Shown: positions 1 through 9,569 of the stretch, piece after piece | Position numbering within the stretch: the stretch's first letter is position 1 | Layout of the letters: each line of letters starts with the position of its first letter | Assembly (NCBI GenBank): GCA_019083985.1 | Contig: JAHRCV010000002.1 | Span: 431,001 to 495,000 of the forward strand | Direction: 5' to 3' | Source: Rhizobiales bacterium TNE-4 | GTDB lineage: Bacteria; Pseudomonadota; Alphaproteobacteria; Rhizobiales; Beijerinckiaceae | Length of the DNA: 64,000 nt | The notes under the pieces: model-generated | Database searches by the model: none | What the model was told of the DNA's origin: nothing | The model's input: only the letters and a program-made list of their open reading frames with translations | Program-made: the position numbers and the translations under genes

Positions 1-3000
1 ACCCTTTTGCAGATCATCAACGACAACAAGCCCTTCCTGCTCGATTCTACTTTGGCCGAGCTCGAAACCGGCGGACGCGAGCCACTCTTCGTCATCCATC
101 CTATTCTGGGCGTTGAACGCAATAGCGCAGGCGCATTCGTACGCCTCGCCGCTGAGAATTCTGGTGTTGCCGGCACCAAACGCGAGAGCATGATCGAGAT
201 CGTGCTCGACCGGCTCGACGATCCCGGTCAACGTGCCGACCTTGTCCGCTCGCTTGAACGCGTATTCGGTGCCGTCAACGCTGCTGTCCGCGATTGGAGC
301 GCGATGCGCACGCGTATTGCTGAGGCGGTGCGGGCGTGGCGTGACGATCCACCACCGATCGAACCGGGCGAACTTGCCGAAGCCGAAGCCTTTCTCGATT
401 GGATGCTGGCTGACCATTTTACCATTCTCGGCGTGCGTGAATATCGCATTCCGTCTGGCGATGTTGCCGCCGATCCCGTCGAAGGGACTGGCCTCGGCAT
501 TCTCGCCGACCCATCGCTTAACGTGTTGCGCAAGGGTCGCGAACTTGTCGCCATCACGCCGGAAGTGCGCGCCTTCCTTGCCGAACCTGTTCCGCTCATC
601 ATTGCGAAAGCGAGCGTCAAATCGCTCGTCCATCGCCGCGTGCATATGGATTATGTCGGCGTCAAACTCTTTGCGAGCGACGGCTCTGTCACGGGCGAAT
701 TACGGGTCATTGGGCTTTTCACATCCTCCGCCTATACGGACACGGTGGATGAAATTCCTGTGATCCGCCGCAAAGCCGCTCACGTGATCCGCGATACAGG
801 CGTTGATCGCGCCAGCTATTCGGGCCGTGCGCTGCGCAATATCCTTGAATTCTATCCGCGCGACGAATTGTTTCAGATCGACGTGCCGACGCTCAGCGCG
901 TTCTCCCAAGACATCATGTCGCTTTATGAGCGACCACGCGTGATGGCATTACCGCGCGTCGATCGTTTTGATCGGTTCGTGTCAATTCTGATCTTCATCC
1001 TGAAAGATCATGACGATACACGCATCCGTGAAAAGATCGCCGCCATGCTGGCGCGGCTTTATCAAGGTCGCGTCTCCGCTGTTCACCCCGCCTATCCCGA
1101 GGGGCCGCTCGCACGCATTCACATCATCATCGGTCGCGATGAAGGCACGACGCCCGAGATTACGCGCCCTCAGATCGAGGAAGCGATCACATCAATCGTG
1201 CGCAGCTGGGCGGATTCATTGCGCATCGAATTGGACCGGCAATATCCAGGCTCCAAAGCCCGCGCCCTGTCGCAACGCTGGGGTCATGCCTTTTCCATGG
1301 CCTATCGCGAAGCCTTCGGGGCTGAACATGCGGTCGCCGATATCGCCATCCTTGAGCACTTAAGCGATGCGCATCCGCGCGCCGCGCGCTTCGAACGGCG
1401 TGATGGCGATGCACCTGCGCGCGCCAATCTGCAGGTCTATGTGCGCGGCGATGCGCTCCCCCTCTCCGACCGCGTCCCGCCGCTTGAAGCCATGGGCTTC
1501 CGCGTGATGAGTGAGCGCACATACCGCATTCTCCCAGAAGGTGAACGCGGCATCCGGATCTGGCTGCACGACATGTTGCTCGAGCGCGCAAGCAATGGCG
1601 CGATCGATGTGAAGAGCCTTAAACCGAAAATCGAATCGCTGCTCTCAGCGCTCGGTACCGCACAGGCTGAGAGCGACCGCTTCAATACACTCACCCTGGA
1701 GGCTGGCTTAGGCTGGCGCGAAATTGCCGCCTTACGCACGCTGTCCCGCTATTTGCAGCAAGCACGCGTTCCGTTCAGCCAAGATTATATGGCAGCGACA
1801 TTGGTCGCCCATCCGCATATCGCAAAATTGCTTGTGGCCTTGTTCCACGCGCGCTTCGATCCGCGCAACAGCGAGGCCTCACGCCACGAGAGGCAGGCCG
1901 CCATTCGTACCGAACTTGAAGCGGCCCTCGAAGACATTACAAGCCTTGATGAAGATCGCATCATCCGCCGCTTCATCAATCTCATCGAAGCGGCCTTGCG
2001 TACCAATTTCTACCAATTGGGCCCCGATGGCCAGCCACGTCCGGCCATCGCTTTCAAATTCGATTCCTACAAGATCGACAATCTCCCGCTGCCGCGGCCT
2101 TATGTTGAAATCTTCGTGCATTCCCCCCGCGTGGAAGGGGTCCATTTGCGGTTCGGTCCTGTGGCGCGTGGCGGCTTGCGCTGGTCCGATCGGCAGCAGG
2201 ATTTCCGCACCGAAGTGCTGGGGCTTGTGAAAGCGCAACAAGTCAAAAATGCCGTGATCGTGCCTGTGGGGGCGAAGGGTGGTTTCTATCCGAAGAAATT
2301 ACCGCCCGCCTCAGACCGGCAAGCCTTCATGGACGAAGGCATCGCCGCCTATCAATTATTTGTCGGCACCATGCTGGATCTCACGGACAATTTGGTAAGC
2401 GGCACGATCGTTCCGCCTGCCGATACGGTGCGGCATGATGGCGATGATCCCTATCTCGTCGTGGCTGCCGACAAGGGTACGGCGACATTTTCTGACATCG
2501 CCAATGGCCTGTCGCAGGCCCATGATTTCTGGCTCGATGACGCGTTCGCCTCCGGTGGCTCGCAGGGCTATGACCATAAGAAAATGGGCATCACGGCGCG
2601 TGGCGCATGGGAGGCAGTGAAGCGTCATTTCCGTGAATTGGACCGCGATATTCAAACGACACCCTTCACCGTCTGTGGCGTTGGCGATATGTCAGGCGAT
2701 GTGTTTGGCAATGGCATGTTGCTGTCACACGCGACGCAGCTTATCGCCGCCTTTGATCATCGCGATATCTTCATTGATCCCAATCCGGATGCAGAGAAAG
2801 CGTGGGCGGAACGTAAGCGTCTCTTCGATCTGCCGCGCTCATCTTGGCAGGACTACGACAAGACACTGATCTCACAAGGCGGCGGTGTATTTTCCCGAGG
2901 CGCCAAGAAAATTCCACTTTCAGACGAAATGCGTGCTCTGTTTGGTGTCACGGCGACGGAAATGACACCGGTCGAACTGATGCGCACGATTCTCACCGCA

Positions 3001-4542
3001 AAAGTCGACCTCCTCTGGTTTGGTGGTATTGGCACCTATCTCCGCGCGACAACAGAAACAGACGAGGACGCGCGCGACCGCGCTAATGACGCGATCCGGA
3101 TCACGGGATCCGAGGTACGCGCCGCCGTGATCGGCGAAGGTGCGAATCTAGGTTGTACGCAATTGGGCCGTATCGAAGCCGCGATGCGCGGCGTGCGGCT
3201 CAATACCGATGCCATCGACAATTCCGCCGGCGTGAACACATCCGACGTTGAGGTGAATATCAAGATCGCACTGGCCTCGGCTATTCGTGATGGCCGGCTT
3301 GATACTGAACGCCGCAATGCATTGCTGGCCGCGATGACAGATGAGGTCGCTCATCTTGTTTTGCGAAACAATGAAACGCAGACCCTAGCACTGTCATTGG
3401 CGCAACGCCGTGGCACCGAAGATATGGCGTTTGCACGCCGCCTCATGCAGGTGCTCGAAACAGCAGGGCGGCTTGATCGGAATGTCGAGTATCTGCCTGA
3501 TGACGCCCGCCTGACAGAACGGGAAACACGCGGCGAAGGACTGACCCGGCCTGAAATCGCGGTCCTGCTGGCCTACGCAAAAATGGCTTTCAAAGATGCG
3601 CTTCTGAAAAGTGAGGCGCTCGACAACCCCGCTTTTGAAGGCGAGCTTTTCGCCTATTTCCCGCAGGATATGCGTGTCGCCTATGCGCAGGACATCAACA
3701 CTCACCGCCTGCGCCGCGACATCATCGCAACACGAATTGCCAATGCGCTGATCGATCGAGGTGGCCCCACCGCAACCTTGCGCCTGATCGAACGGACCGG
3801 TGCGGATGCCGGCTCCGTCGCACTTGCCTATCTTGCGGCGCGCGACAGTTTCAACCTTGATGCGCTCATTGCCGCTATCGACGCGCTTAACAATCAGATT
3901 CCTGGCGTCGTCCAGAACGATCTTTATGGCCGTGTGCAGGATGCCTTGCTCGGACGCATGTTGTGGTTCGTCCGCAATATTGACTGGCTGCATAGCGATG
4001 CCGCAAGCGTCATCACTCGTTTCCGTCATGCGATCGCGGATGTGAAGGCGTCGCTCGATCCCGCACGTCTTGCGTCACTCGCAGCCCCCCTTCTCGCCCA
4101 AGGCGTGCCCGCTCCACTCGCGAAAGATCTCGTTGCCCTGCACGATTTACGCGCGGCGCAAGACCTGATCCTGATCGCTGAGCAGACAGGCAAGCCGATT
4201 GGCGGCATTCTCGCCAATCACGCAGCTGTTGGTGAACGCTTCGGCATTGCCAATCTGATTGAAGCAGCGGGCGGCATTCCCGCACTTGATTATTATGATC
4301 GCCTGGCGCTCGACCGTGCCATCGACATGATCGACAGTGCGCATCGAACAGTCACAAAGGCGATCACGATGGAGATGGGCGCAGGCGACAGCGCCCTCGA
4401 TGCATGGATTACCCACCGCGGTGATACGGCCATTCGCTTCCCAGCCACCATCGCGCAGCTTTTGCAGGGCGGCGTGACGCTCTCGAAAATGACGATTGCC
4501 TCAGGCCTGCTCGACGATCTTGTGCAGGGACCCGGAACGTAA
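1..4542 (+). CDS. NAD-specific glutamate dehydrogenase, large (~180 kDa) type, 5' end missing
   Basis: Cytoplasmic enzyme converting glutamate to 2-oxoglutarate and ammonium with NAD. The frame is open to the first base of the window; about 1513 residues are present, while this family usually has about 1600, so roughly the first hundred residues lie upstream and the TTG at 7 is not the real start. The catalytic region is seen near residue 718 (RGGLRWSDRQQDFRTE followed by a Lys-rich VGAKGGFYPKK), a nucleotide-binding GVGDMSGDVFGNGM near 893 and GEGANLGCTQLGR near 1042. The long N-terminal part fits the ACT-like regulatory segment of the family. Its stop is three bases from the stop of the convergent kinase gene. 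Family assignment is firm; the exact start cannot be seen. Confidence 0.95.
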   Translation, partial: TLLQIINDNKPFLLDSTLAELETGGREPLFVIHPILGVERNSAGAFVRLAAENSGVAGTKRESMIEIVLDRLDDPGQRADLVRSLERVFGAVNAAVRDWSAMRTRIAEAVRAWRDDPPPIEPGELAEAEAFLDWMLADHFTILGVREYRIPSGDVAADPVEGTGLGILADPSLNVLRKGRELVAITPEVRAFLAEPVPLIIAKASVKSLVHRRVHMDYVGVKLFASDGSVTGELRVIGLFTSSAYTDTVDEIPVIRRKAAHVIRDTGVDRASYSGRALRNILEFYPRDELFQIDVPTLSAFSQDIMSLYERPRVMALPRVDRFDRFVSILIFILKDHDDTRIREKIAAMLARLYQGRVSAVHPAYPEGPLARIHIIIGRDEGTTPEITRPQIEEAITSIVRSWADSLRIELDRQYPGSKARALSQRWGHAFSMAYREAFGAEHAVADIAILEHLSDAHPRAARFERRDGDAPARANLQVYVRGDALPLSDRVPPLEAMGFRVMSERTYRILPEGERGIRIWLHDMLLERASNGAIDVKSLKPKIESLLSALGTAQAESDRFNTLTLEAGLGWREIAALRTLSRYLQQARVPFSQDYMAATLVAHPHIAKLLVALFHARFDPRNSEASRHERQAAIRTELEAALEDITSLDEDRIIRRFINLIEAALRTNFYQLGPDGQPRPAIAFKFDSYKIDNLPLPRPYVEIFVHSPRVEGVHLRFGPVARGGLRWSDRQQDFRTEVLGLVKAQQVKNAVIVPVGAKGGFYPKKLPPASDRQAFMDEGIAAYQLFVGTMLDLTDNLVSGTIVPPADTVRHDGDDPYLVVAADKGTATFSDIANGLSQAHDFWLDDAFASGGSQGYDHKKMGITARGAWEAVKRHFRELDRDIQTTPFTVCGVGDMSGDVFGNGMLLSHATQLIAAFDHRDIFIDPNPDAEKAWAERKRLFDLPRSSWQDYDKTLISQGGGVFSRGAKKIPLSDEMRALFGVTATEMTPVELMRTILTAKVDLLWFGGIGTYLRATTETDEDARDRANDAIRITGSEVRAAVIGEGANLGCTQLGRIEAAMRGVRLNTDAIDNSAGVNTSDVEVNIKIALASAIRDGRLDTERRNALLAAMTDEVAHLVLRNNETQTLALSLAQRRGTEDMAFARRLMQVLETAGRLDRNVEYLPDDARLTERETRGEGLTRPEIAVLLAYAKMAFKDALLKSEALDNPAFEGELFAYFPQDMRVAYAQDINTHRLRRDIIATRIANALIDRGGPTATLRLIERTGADAGSVALAYLAARDSFNLDALIAAIDALNNQIPGVVQNDLYGRVQDALLGRMLWFVRNIDWLHSDAASVITRFRHAIADVKASLDPARLASLAAPLLAQGVPAPLAKDLVALHDLRAAQDLILIAEQTGKPIGGILANHAAVGERFGIANLIEAAGGIPALDYYDRLALDRAIDMIDSAHRTVTKAITMEMGAGDSALDAWITHRGDTAIRFPATIAQLLQGGVTLSKMTIASGLLDDLVQGPGT

Positions 4543-4545
4543 GCG

Positions 4546-5913
4546 TCAGTTCGTGAGCCCCACGGAAGCGAGCGCCTGAGCCTGCCTCTGCCCGACCTTG
4601 TCGGCTGAGAAATTTTCGATCGCCTCATTGAACAGGCGATAGAAATTGAGCCGTGCGTCAAGATGCAGGAACACGGCGCCAAGGCCGATGGCCGCGCGAT
4701 CCATGAACACAAATTCCTGGGGGATCGTTACCGGGCCTTTTTCTTTCAGCGCCTGATGCACACGGAAGGCTTCGCGCCGCCCATATTCGGATGGCGCGAC
4801 ACCATCCGCAATCGTCCGCACGCGATCATCCAATAGCGGCCCATAGATGAAACGCGCCCAAATGTTCAGAACTTCGACAAGGCCGCGATTGAGCCCCTTG
4901 AAGCCCCACGTCTCATAGGCATGCACGGTCCGATCGAAATCATCATGCAGGAGCGCAGTGTAGAGCTCGACGACACCGGCCACAAAACTCTGTGGGAAGA
5001 TACGGATGCAGCCATAATCCAACAGATTAATGCCCTGCGGCGCGCCCTGTTCTGAAAACACGGTGTAATTGCCGAGATGCGGATCGCCATGGATCACGCC
5101 AAAGCGCGAGAAGGGAATCCACCATGCGCGGAACATCGCGGTCGCAAGAAGATTTCGCTCCTCAAGACCATGCGATTTGAAGTTCAAGATTTTCTCGCCA
5201 TCAAGCCATTGCAGGGTGAGTAATCGGTTCGTCGAGAGATCAGGCCGCACAGCCGGAACGCGGACAAGCGGCTCATCCGTCAAAATCTCGGCATAAAGCG
5301 CGGCGTGCTTCGCCTCACGCTTATAGTCGAGCTCTTCGCGCACGCGCGCGCCGATTTCCTTCGCCATTTCGCGTGTGTCGATGGCGGGATCCATCCGCCG
5401 ATGCAGTGCGAACAAGACATCGAGCTGTTTCAGATCCGCTTCCACCGCTGACTGCATATCGGGATATTGCAGTTTGCAGGCGAGCCGCACGCCGTCGAGC
5501 GCCTCCGCCCGATGCACCTGCCCCAGCGACGCCGCAGCGGCGGGGTGCAGATCAAAGGCGGCAAAGCGCTGGCGCCAATCAGCACCGAGCTCCGCCATCA
5601 TGCGCCGTTTGACGAAGGCCGCCCCCATGGGCGGCGCCTCACTCTGCAGCTTTGACAATTCTTCCGCATATTCGGGGGGCAGCATGTCGGGCACCGTGGC
5701 CAGGAGCTGCGCCACCTTCATGATCGGCCCTTTCAGGCCGCCGAGAGCAGCCGTCAGCGCCGCCGCATTGCTGCGATCCTTGATACCGGTCCCGGTCAGT
5801 CGCGCACCGGCCATGCGGGCCGCAACGCCACCAATATTTGCCCCTACCTTGGCATAGCGCATCGCCCGGGCGGACAGCCGGTTGCGCTCCTTGTCGTTCT
5901 CGCGATCACTCAT
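4546..5913 (-). CDS. ABC1/AarF/UbiB-family atypical kinase
   Basis: A protein of about 455 residues of the ABC1 (UbiB/COQ8-like) family, whose members support ubiquinone synthesis or other lipid-linked processes by a still debated ATPase/kinase activity. Visible motifs: a KVAQ segment where the family has KxGQ, the Ala-rich loop AAAASLGQVHRA, the conserved Lys in ACKLQYP, the catalytic loop HGDPHLGNY and a metal-binding DYG in place of DFG. No membrane helices are obvious at the C terminus, unlike E. coli UbiB. The start at 5913 (MSDRENDKE) is preferred; an in-frame ATG at 5934 would add seven residues. It is convergent with the glutamate dehydrogenase gene and probably follows pepF on the same strand. 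Its substrate is unknown. Confidence 0.88.
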   Translation of the reverse strand: MSDRENDKERNRLSARAMRYAKVGANIGGVAARMAGARLTGTGIKDRSNAAALTAALGGLKGPIMKVAQLLATVPDMLPPEYAEELSKLQSEAPPMGAAFVKRRMMAELGADWRQRFAAFDLHPAAAASLGQVHRAEALDGVRLACKLQYPDMQSAVEADLKQLDVLFALHRRMDPAIDTREMAKEIGARVREELDYKREAKHAALYAEILTDEPLVRVPAVRPDLSTNRLLTLQWLDGEKILNFKSHGLEERNLLATAMFRAWWIPFSRFGVIHGDPHLGNYTVFSEQGAPQGINLLDYGCIRIFPQSFVAGVVELYTALLHDDFDRTVHAYETWGFKGLNRGLVEVLNIWARFIYGPLLDDRVRTIADGVAPSEYGRREAFRVHQALKEKGPVTIPQEFVFMDRAAIGLGAVFLHLDARLNFYRLFNEAIENFSADKVGQRQAQALASVGLTN

Positions 5914-5995
5914 GGACCAGATATGGGGCGGCAATGCCGGATGTCGACGGGGCCCGGAGCCTGTATCCGAGCCCGTCAGGCACGATCCTGCCAGA

Positions 5996-7831
5996 TCACT
6001 CCATCGCTTCCAGTTCCTCGATCAGCCCCTCGATCATGGCGAGGCCGATCTGCCAGAAGGCGGGGTCGCGGGCATCGAGCCCGAACGGCGCGAGCACTTC
6101 GGAATGATGCTTGGTACCGCCTGCCGCCAGCATCGCAAGATAGCGTTCGGCAAAGCCCTGCTCGGCCTTTTGATAGACGCCATAAAGCGAATTCACGAGG
6201 CAATCGCCGAACGCATACGCATAAACATAAAACGGCGAATGGATAAAATGTGGAATATAGGCCCAGAAGTTTTCATAGCCGTCCTTGAGCGCAATCGCCG
6301 GGCCCAGCGAGCGGGTTTGCACTTTTTTCCAAATCTCGCCGAGTTGCTCTGAGGTGAGTTCGCCATTGCGACGCTCAACATGCACCTCGCGTTCGAACGT
6401 ATAGAACGCAATCTGGCGCACCACGGTGTTGATCATGTCCTCGACCTTGGCCGCAAGCATCGCTTTGCGTTGCTTCGGATTCGTCGTGCGATCGAGCAAC
6501 GCCCGGAATGTCAGCATTTCGCCAAAGACGGAGGCCGTTTCGGCAAGCGTCAGCGGCGTCGGGGCCATCAGCGCACCATTGGGTGCCGCGAGAACCTGAT
6601 GCACGCCATGGCCTAATTCATGCGCGAGCGTCATCACATCACGCGGTTTGCCCTGATAATTGAGCAAGACATAAGGATGCGCGGACGGCACGGTTGGATG
6701 CGCAAACGCGCCCGGCGCCTTACCCGGACGCACCGGTGCATCGATCCAGTTTTCATCGAAGAAGCGACGCGCAATATCAGCCATGCGCGGCGAAAAACCA
6801 TGATAGGCATCAAGCACCGTGTTGCGCGCTTCCGTCCATGGAATGTCGCGCTGCTCGACCTTCGGCAAAGGCGCGTTGCGGTCCCAATGCGGCAGCGCTT
6901 CGACACCGAACCATTTCGCCTTCAAACGATAATAGCGATGCGACAGGCGTGGATAAGCGTTCTCCACTGCACTCACCAAGGCATCAACAACCTCACGCTC
7001 GACACGATTGGCGAGATGCCGTGAATCGGCGACGTCTTCGAAACCGCGCCAACGATCGGAGATTTCCTTGTCCTTGGCGAGCGTGTTGGTGATGAGCGTA
7101 AAGGTGCGAAGATTTTCGCCGAAGGTTTTGGCGAGCGCTTCGGATGCTTTGCGCCGCACCTCGCCATTCGTGTCCTGCATTTTGTTGAGGACCGGCTCAA
7201 GTGTCAGCGTCTCACCATCAACATCGAAACGCAGCGACGAGATTGTTTCATCAAACAAGCGGTTCCATGCGCCGCGGCCCGTTACCGATTTCTCGTGGAA
7301 CAGCTGTTCGAGCTTGTCATCCAGCTGATAGGGTTTCTCGCGGCGAATATCGATCAGCCACGGCTTCCATTGATTGAGCGGTGTTTGATCCCAAACGGCT
7401 TCGAGGGCCGCATCATCAATGCGGTTGAGCTCCAATTGAAAGAACAAAAGATCCGATGAGGCAGCCGTGATCTTTTCTTGCGCGTCGCCATAAAATTTCG
7501 CGCGCTTGGGATCGGTTGTATCGCCCGCATAAAGAAGGCCGGCATAAGAAATGATCCGGCCCAGCAGATCGTCGATCTGCTCATAAGCCCGGATCGCCTC
7601 GGCAAGATCGCGGGCGCCATGCGCCCCCTTGGCGATCGCCTCAAGCCGACCGCGCCATGTCTGGTTGAAATCCTTGCAGAGTGCCGCCGCCTTTTGCAGG
7701 TCCGCGGCATAGGCTGGGCTGTCCATCGATGGATACAGCGCCGACAGATCCCATTCAGGCAGAGCCCCAAGATCCTTGGCCACAGCGGCAGCAGGAGCAG
7801 CAGGAGACAAAACGGGGACAACGGCGCGCAT
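5996..7831 (-). CDS. pepF: M3-family oligoendopeptidase F
   Basis: Cytoplasmic zinc metallopeptidase of about 611 residues that cleaves short peptides. The zinc motif HELGH is at about residues 403-407, inside LAHELGHGVHQVL, and the N-terminal helical domain starts with LPEWDLSALYPSMDS, typical of the PepF/M3B family. An open frame extends back to 8149, but that part is Arg/Pro-rich and non-conserved; the ATG at 7831 has a GAGGTG ribosome-binding site just upstream and gives a family-like start. The gene is divergent from the sigma54 response regulator at 8005 and lies 80 bases upstream of the ABC1 kinase gene on the same strand. Confidence 0.93.
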   Translation of the reverse strand: MRAVVPVLSPAAPAAAVAKDLGALPEWDLSALYPSMDSPAYAADLQKAAALCKDFNQTWRGRLEAIAKGAHGARDLAEAIRAYEQIDDLLGRIISYAGLLYAGDTTDPKRAKFYGDAQEKITAASSDLLFFQLELNRIDDAALEAVWDQTPLNQWKPWLIDIRREKPYQLDDKLEQLFHEKSVTGRGAWNRLFDETISSLRFDVDGETLTLEPVLNKMQDTNGEVRRKASEALAKTFGENLRTFTLITNTLAKDKEISDRWRGFEDVADSRHLANRVEREVVDALVSAVENAYPRLSHRYYRLKAKWFGVEALPHWDRNAPLPKVEQRDIPWTEARNTVLDAYHGFSPRMADIARRFFDENWIDAPVRPGKAPGAFAHPTVPSAHPYVLLNYQGKPRDVMTLAHELGHGVHQVLAAPNGALMAPTPLTLAETASVFGEMLTFRALLDRTTNPKQRKAMLAAKVEDMINTVVRQIAFYTFEREVHVERRNGELTSEQLGEIWKKVQTRSLGPAIALKDGYENFWAYIPHFIHSPFYVYAYAFGDCLVNSLYGVYQKAEQGFAERYLAMLAAGGTKHHSEVLAPFGLDARDPAFWQIGLAMIEGLIEELEAME

Positions 7832-8004
7832 ATCAATCACCTCAAGCGGAAAGCATCCCCTGCATATCGGTCTCGCAGGGCGGGGAGCAACCCTATCGAG
7901 AAAAACGACAAACCCGGCGAAAGCTGGGCATGTCGTTAAAGGGGCGTTTACCCGGGGCCCGCAGGATCGCCCCGGTTTGATACAACTGAGTCGCCGGAGT
8001 GCCC

Positions 8005-9495
8005 ATGCCAGCTTTGATCCTCGTCGCCGATGACGATCCCGTTCAGAGACGGCTTCTGGAGGCGCAAATCCGGCGTTTCGGCCATGACGTCGTCGTGGTT
8101 GAGGGGGGCGAGGCGGCTTTGGCCCGCCTGCGACAGCAAGGCGCCCCACGCATCGACCTTCTTCTGCTCGATCTCGTCATGCCCGATCGTGACGGTATGG
8201 GCGTGCTCGATGCCATGCGACGTGAAGGCCTTGATTGCCCGGTCATCGTGCAGACCGCCCATGGGTCGATCGACACCGTCATTTCGGCCATGCGCGCCGG
8301 CGCAGCCGATTTCGTGGTGAAGCCGGTCGGCCCAGAGCGTCTGCTGGTCTCCATCCGCAATGCGTTGCGGCGCGAGGCGCTCGAGGGCGAAATCCGCACA
8401 TCGAGCCGGGTAACGCCCATGCGCCCCGGCTTCCGCGATCTGGCTCTGGCCTCACCTCTGATGGAGCGCGTCGCACGGCTTGGCGAGCGCGCCGCTAAAT
8501 CCGGCATCCCCGTGCTGCTGGAAGGCGAGCCCGGCACCGGCAAGGAAGTGGTCGCGCGCGCCATTCAGGCGGCCTCCGACCGGCGTGGAAAACCCTTCGT
8601 CACGGTCAATTGCGGCGCGATCCCGCCCGATCTCGTCGAGAGCGTGCTCTTCGGTCATGAGAAGGGCGCGTTCACAGGCGCCACGGAAAAGCATCCCGGC
8701 AAATTCGTCGACGCGCATGGCGGCACGCTGTTCCTCGATGAGATCGGCGAATTGCCGCTCGACGCGCAGGTGAAACTGTTGCGCGCCTTGCAGGAAGGCG
8801 AGGTTGACCCCGTTGGCAGCCGCCGTCCGGTGAAAGTCGATTTCCGCCTTATCTCTGCGACCAATGCCGACCTGCTAGATCTCGTGCGTCAAGGCCGCTT
8901 CCGCGAGGATCTCTATTATCGGCTTAACGTGTTTCCCATCGCGTTGCCGCCCTTGCGTCAGCGGCGTGAAGAAATTCCTGTTCTGGCACAACGCTTTTTA
9001 GCGCGCTTCGCGGCTGAGGAAGGTCGCCGGATCGACACGATCAGCGCAGACGCCATGGCCTGTCTCATGCGCTATGAGTGGCCGGGCAATGTGCGCCAGC
9101 TGGAAAACGCGATTTTCCGCGCCGTGGTCCTCGCCGACGGCTCGGAACTGACCATGGCAGAGTTCCCACAGATCGCCGCGCTGACCGATGGCTTCGACGT
9201 GATTGTGCCGCCATTGCCGGCAATGCGCGCGCCATTGGCAACACCACCATCGATCGAACCCGAACGGATCGAACCCGGCATGATCAGCTTGGTCGATGAG
9301 CGGGGCGATCTGCGCACGCTCACCCAGCTCGAAGAAGATGCCATTCGCTTTGCGCTATCGTTCTGCCGCGGCCAGATCAGCGACATGGCCCGCAAGCTCG
9401 GGATTGGCCGCTCCACACTCTACCGGCGCATGAAGGATCTCGGCCTTGCCGAAGCGGATGCACCCTCAAACACATTGCGTGACGAGGCCGCCTGA
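8005..9495 (+). CDS. Sigma54-dependent response regulator (NtrC/DctD class)
   Basis: A 496-residue transcription activator. Domains in order: receiver (residues about 1-120; acidic pocket ADDDP and phospho-acceptor Asp56 in LLLLDLVMPD), AAA+ ATPase with Walker A EGEPGTGKE (173-181) and the sigma54-contacting GAFTGA loop (221-226), Walker B FLDEIGELP, then a Fis-type helix-turn-helix at the C terminus (DMARKLGIGRSTLYRRMKDL). A GTG at 7999 is also open, but GGAG at 7995-7998 spaces correctly to the ATG at 8005. No sensor kinase is adjacent, so its input is unknown. Its TGA overlaps an ATG of the next frame (9493-9497), though the transpeptidase more likely starts at 9570. Confidence 0.93.
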   Translation: MPALILVADDDPVQRRLLEAQIRRFGHDVVVVEGGEAALARLRQQGAPRIDLLLLDLVMPDRDGMGVLDAMRREGLDCPVIVQTAHGSIDTVISAMRAGAADFVVKPVGPERLLVSIRNALRREALEGEIRTSSRVTPMRPGFRDLALASPLMERVARLGERAAKSGIPVLLEGEPGTGKEVVARAIQAASDRRGKPFVTVNCGAIPPDLVESVLFGHEKGAFTGATEKHPGKFVDAHGGTLFLDEIGELPLDAQVKLLRALQEGEVDPVGSRRPVKVDFRLISATNADLLDLVRQGRFREDLYYRLNVFPIALPPLRQRREEIPVLAQRFLARFAAEEGRRIDTISADAMACLMRYEWPGNVRQLENAIFRAVVLADGSELTMAEFPQIAALTDGFDVIVPPLPAMRAPLATPPSIEPERIEPGMISLVDERGDLRTLTQLEEDAIRFALSFCRGQISDMARKLGIGRSTLYRRMKDLGLAEADAPSNTLRDEAA

Positions 9496-9569
9496 TGGCG
9501 CTCTTGCCGCGCTTAAGCAAATCAGTTTCTTCTGTGTTCCTTGGCACATTGTGCCACCCCGAGGGTTCC

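Noticed and set aside
7832..8149. Upstream extension of pepF by 106 codons
   Set aside because: Arg/Pro-rich, not family-like, runs into the divergent regulator gene, and ATG 7831 has a good ribosome-binding site.
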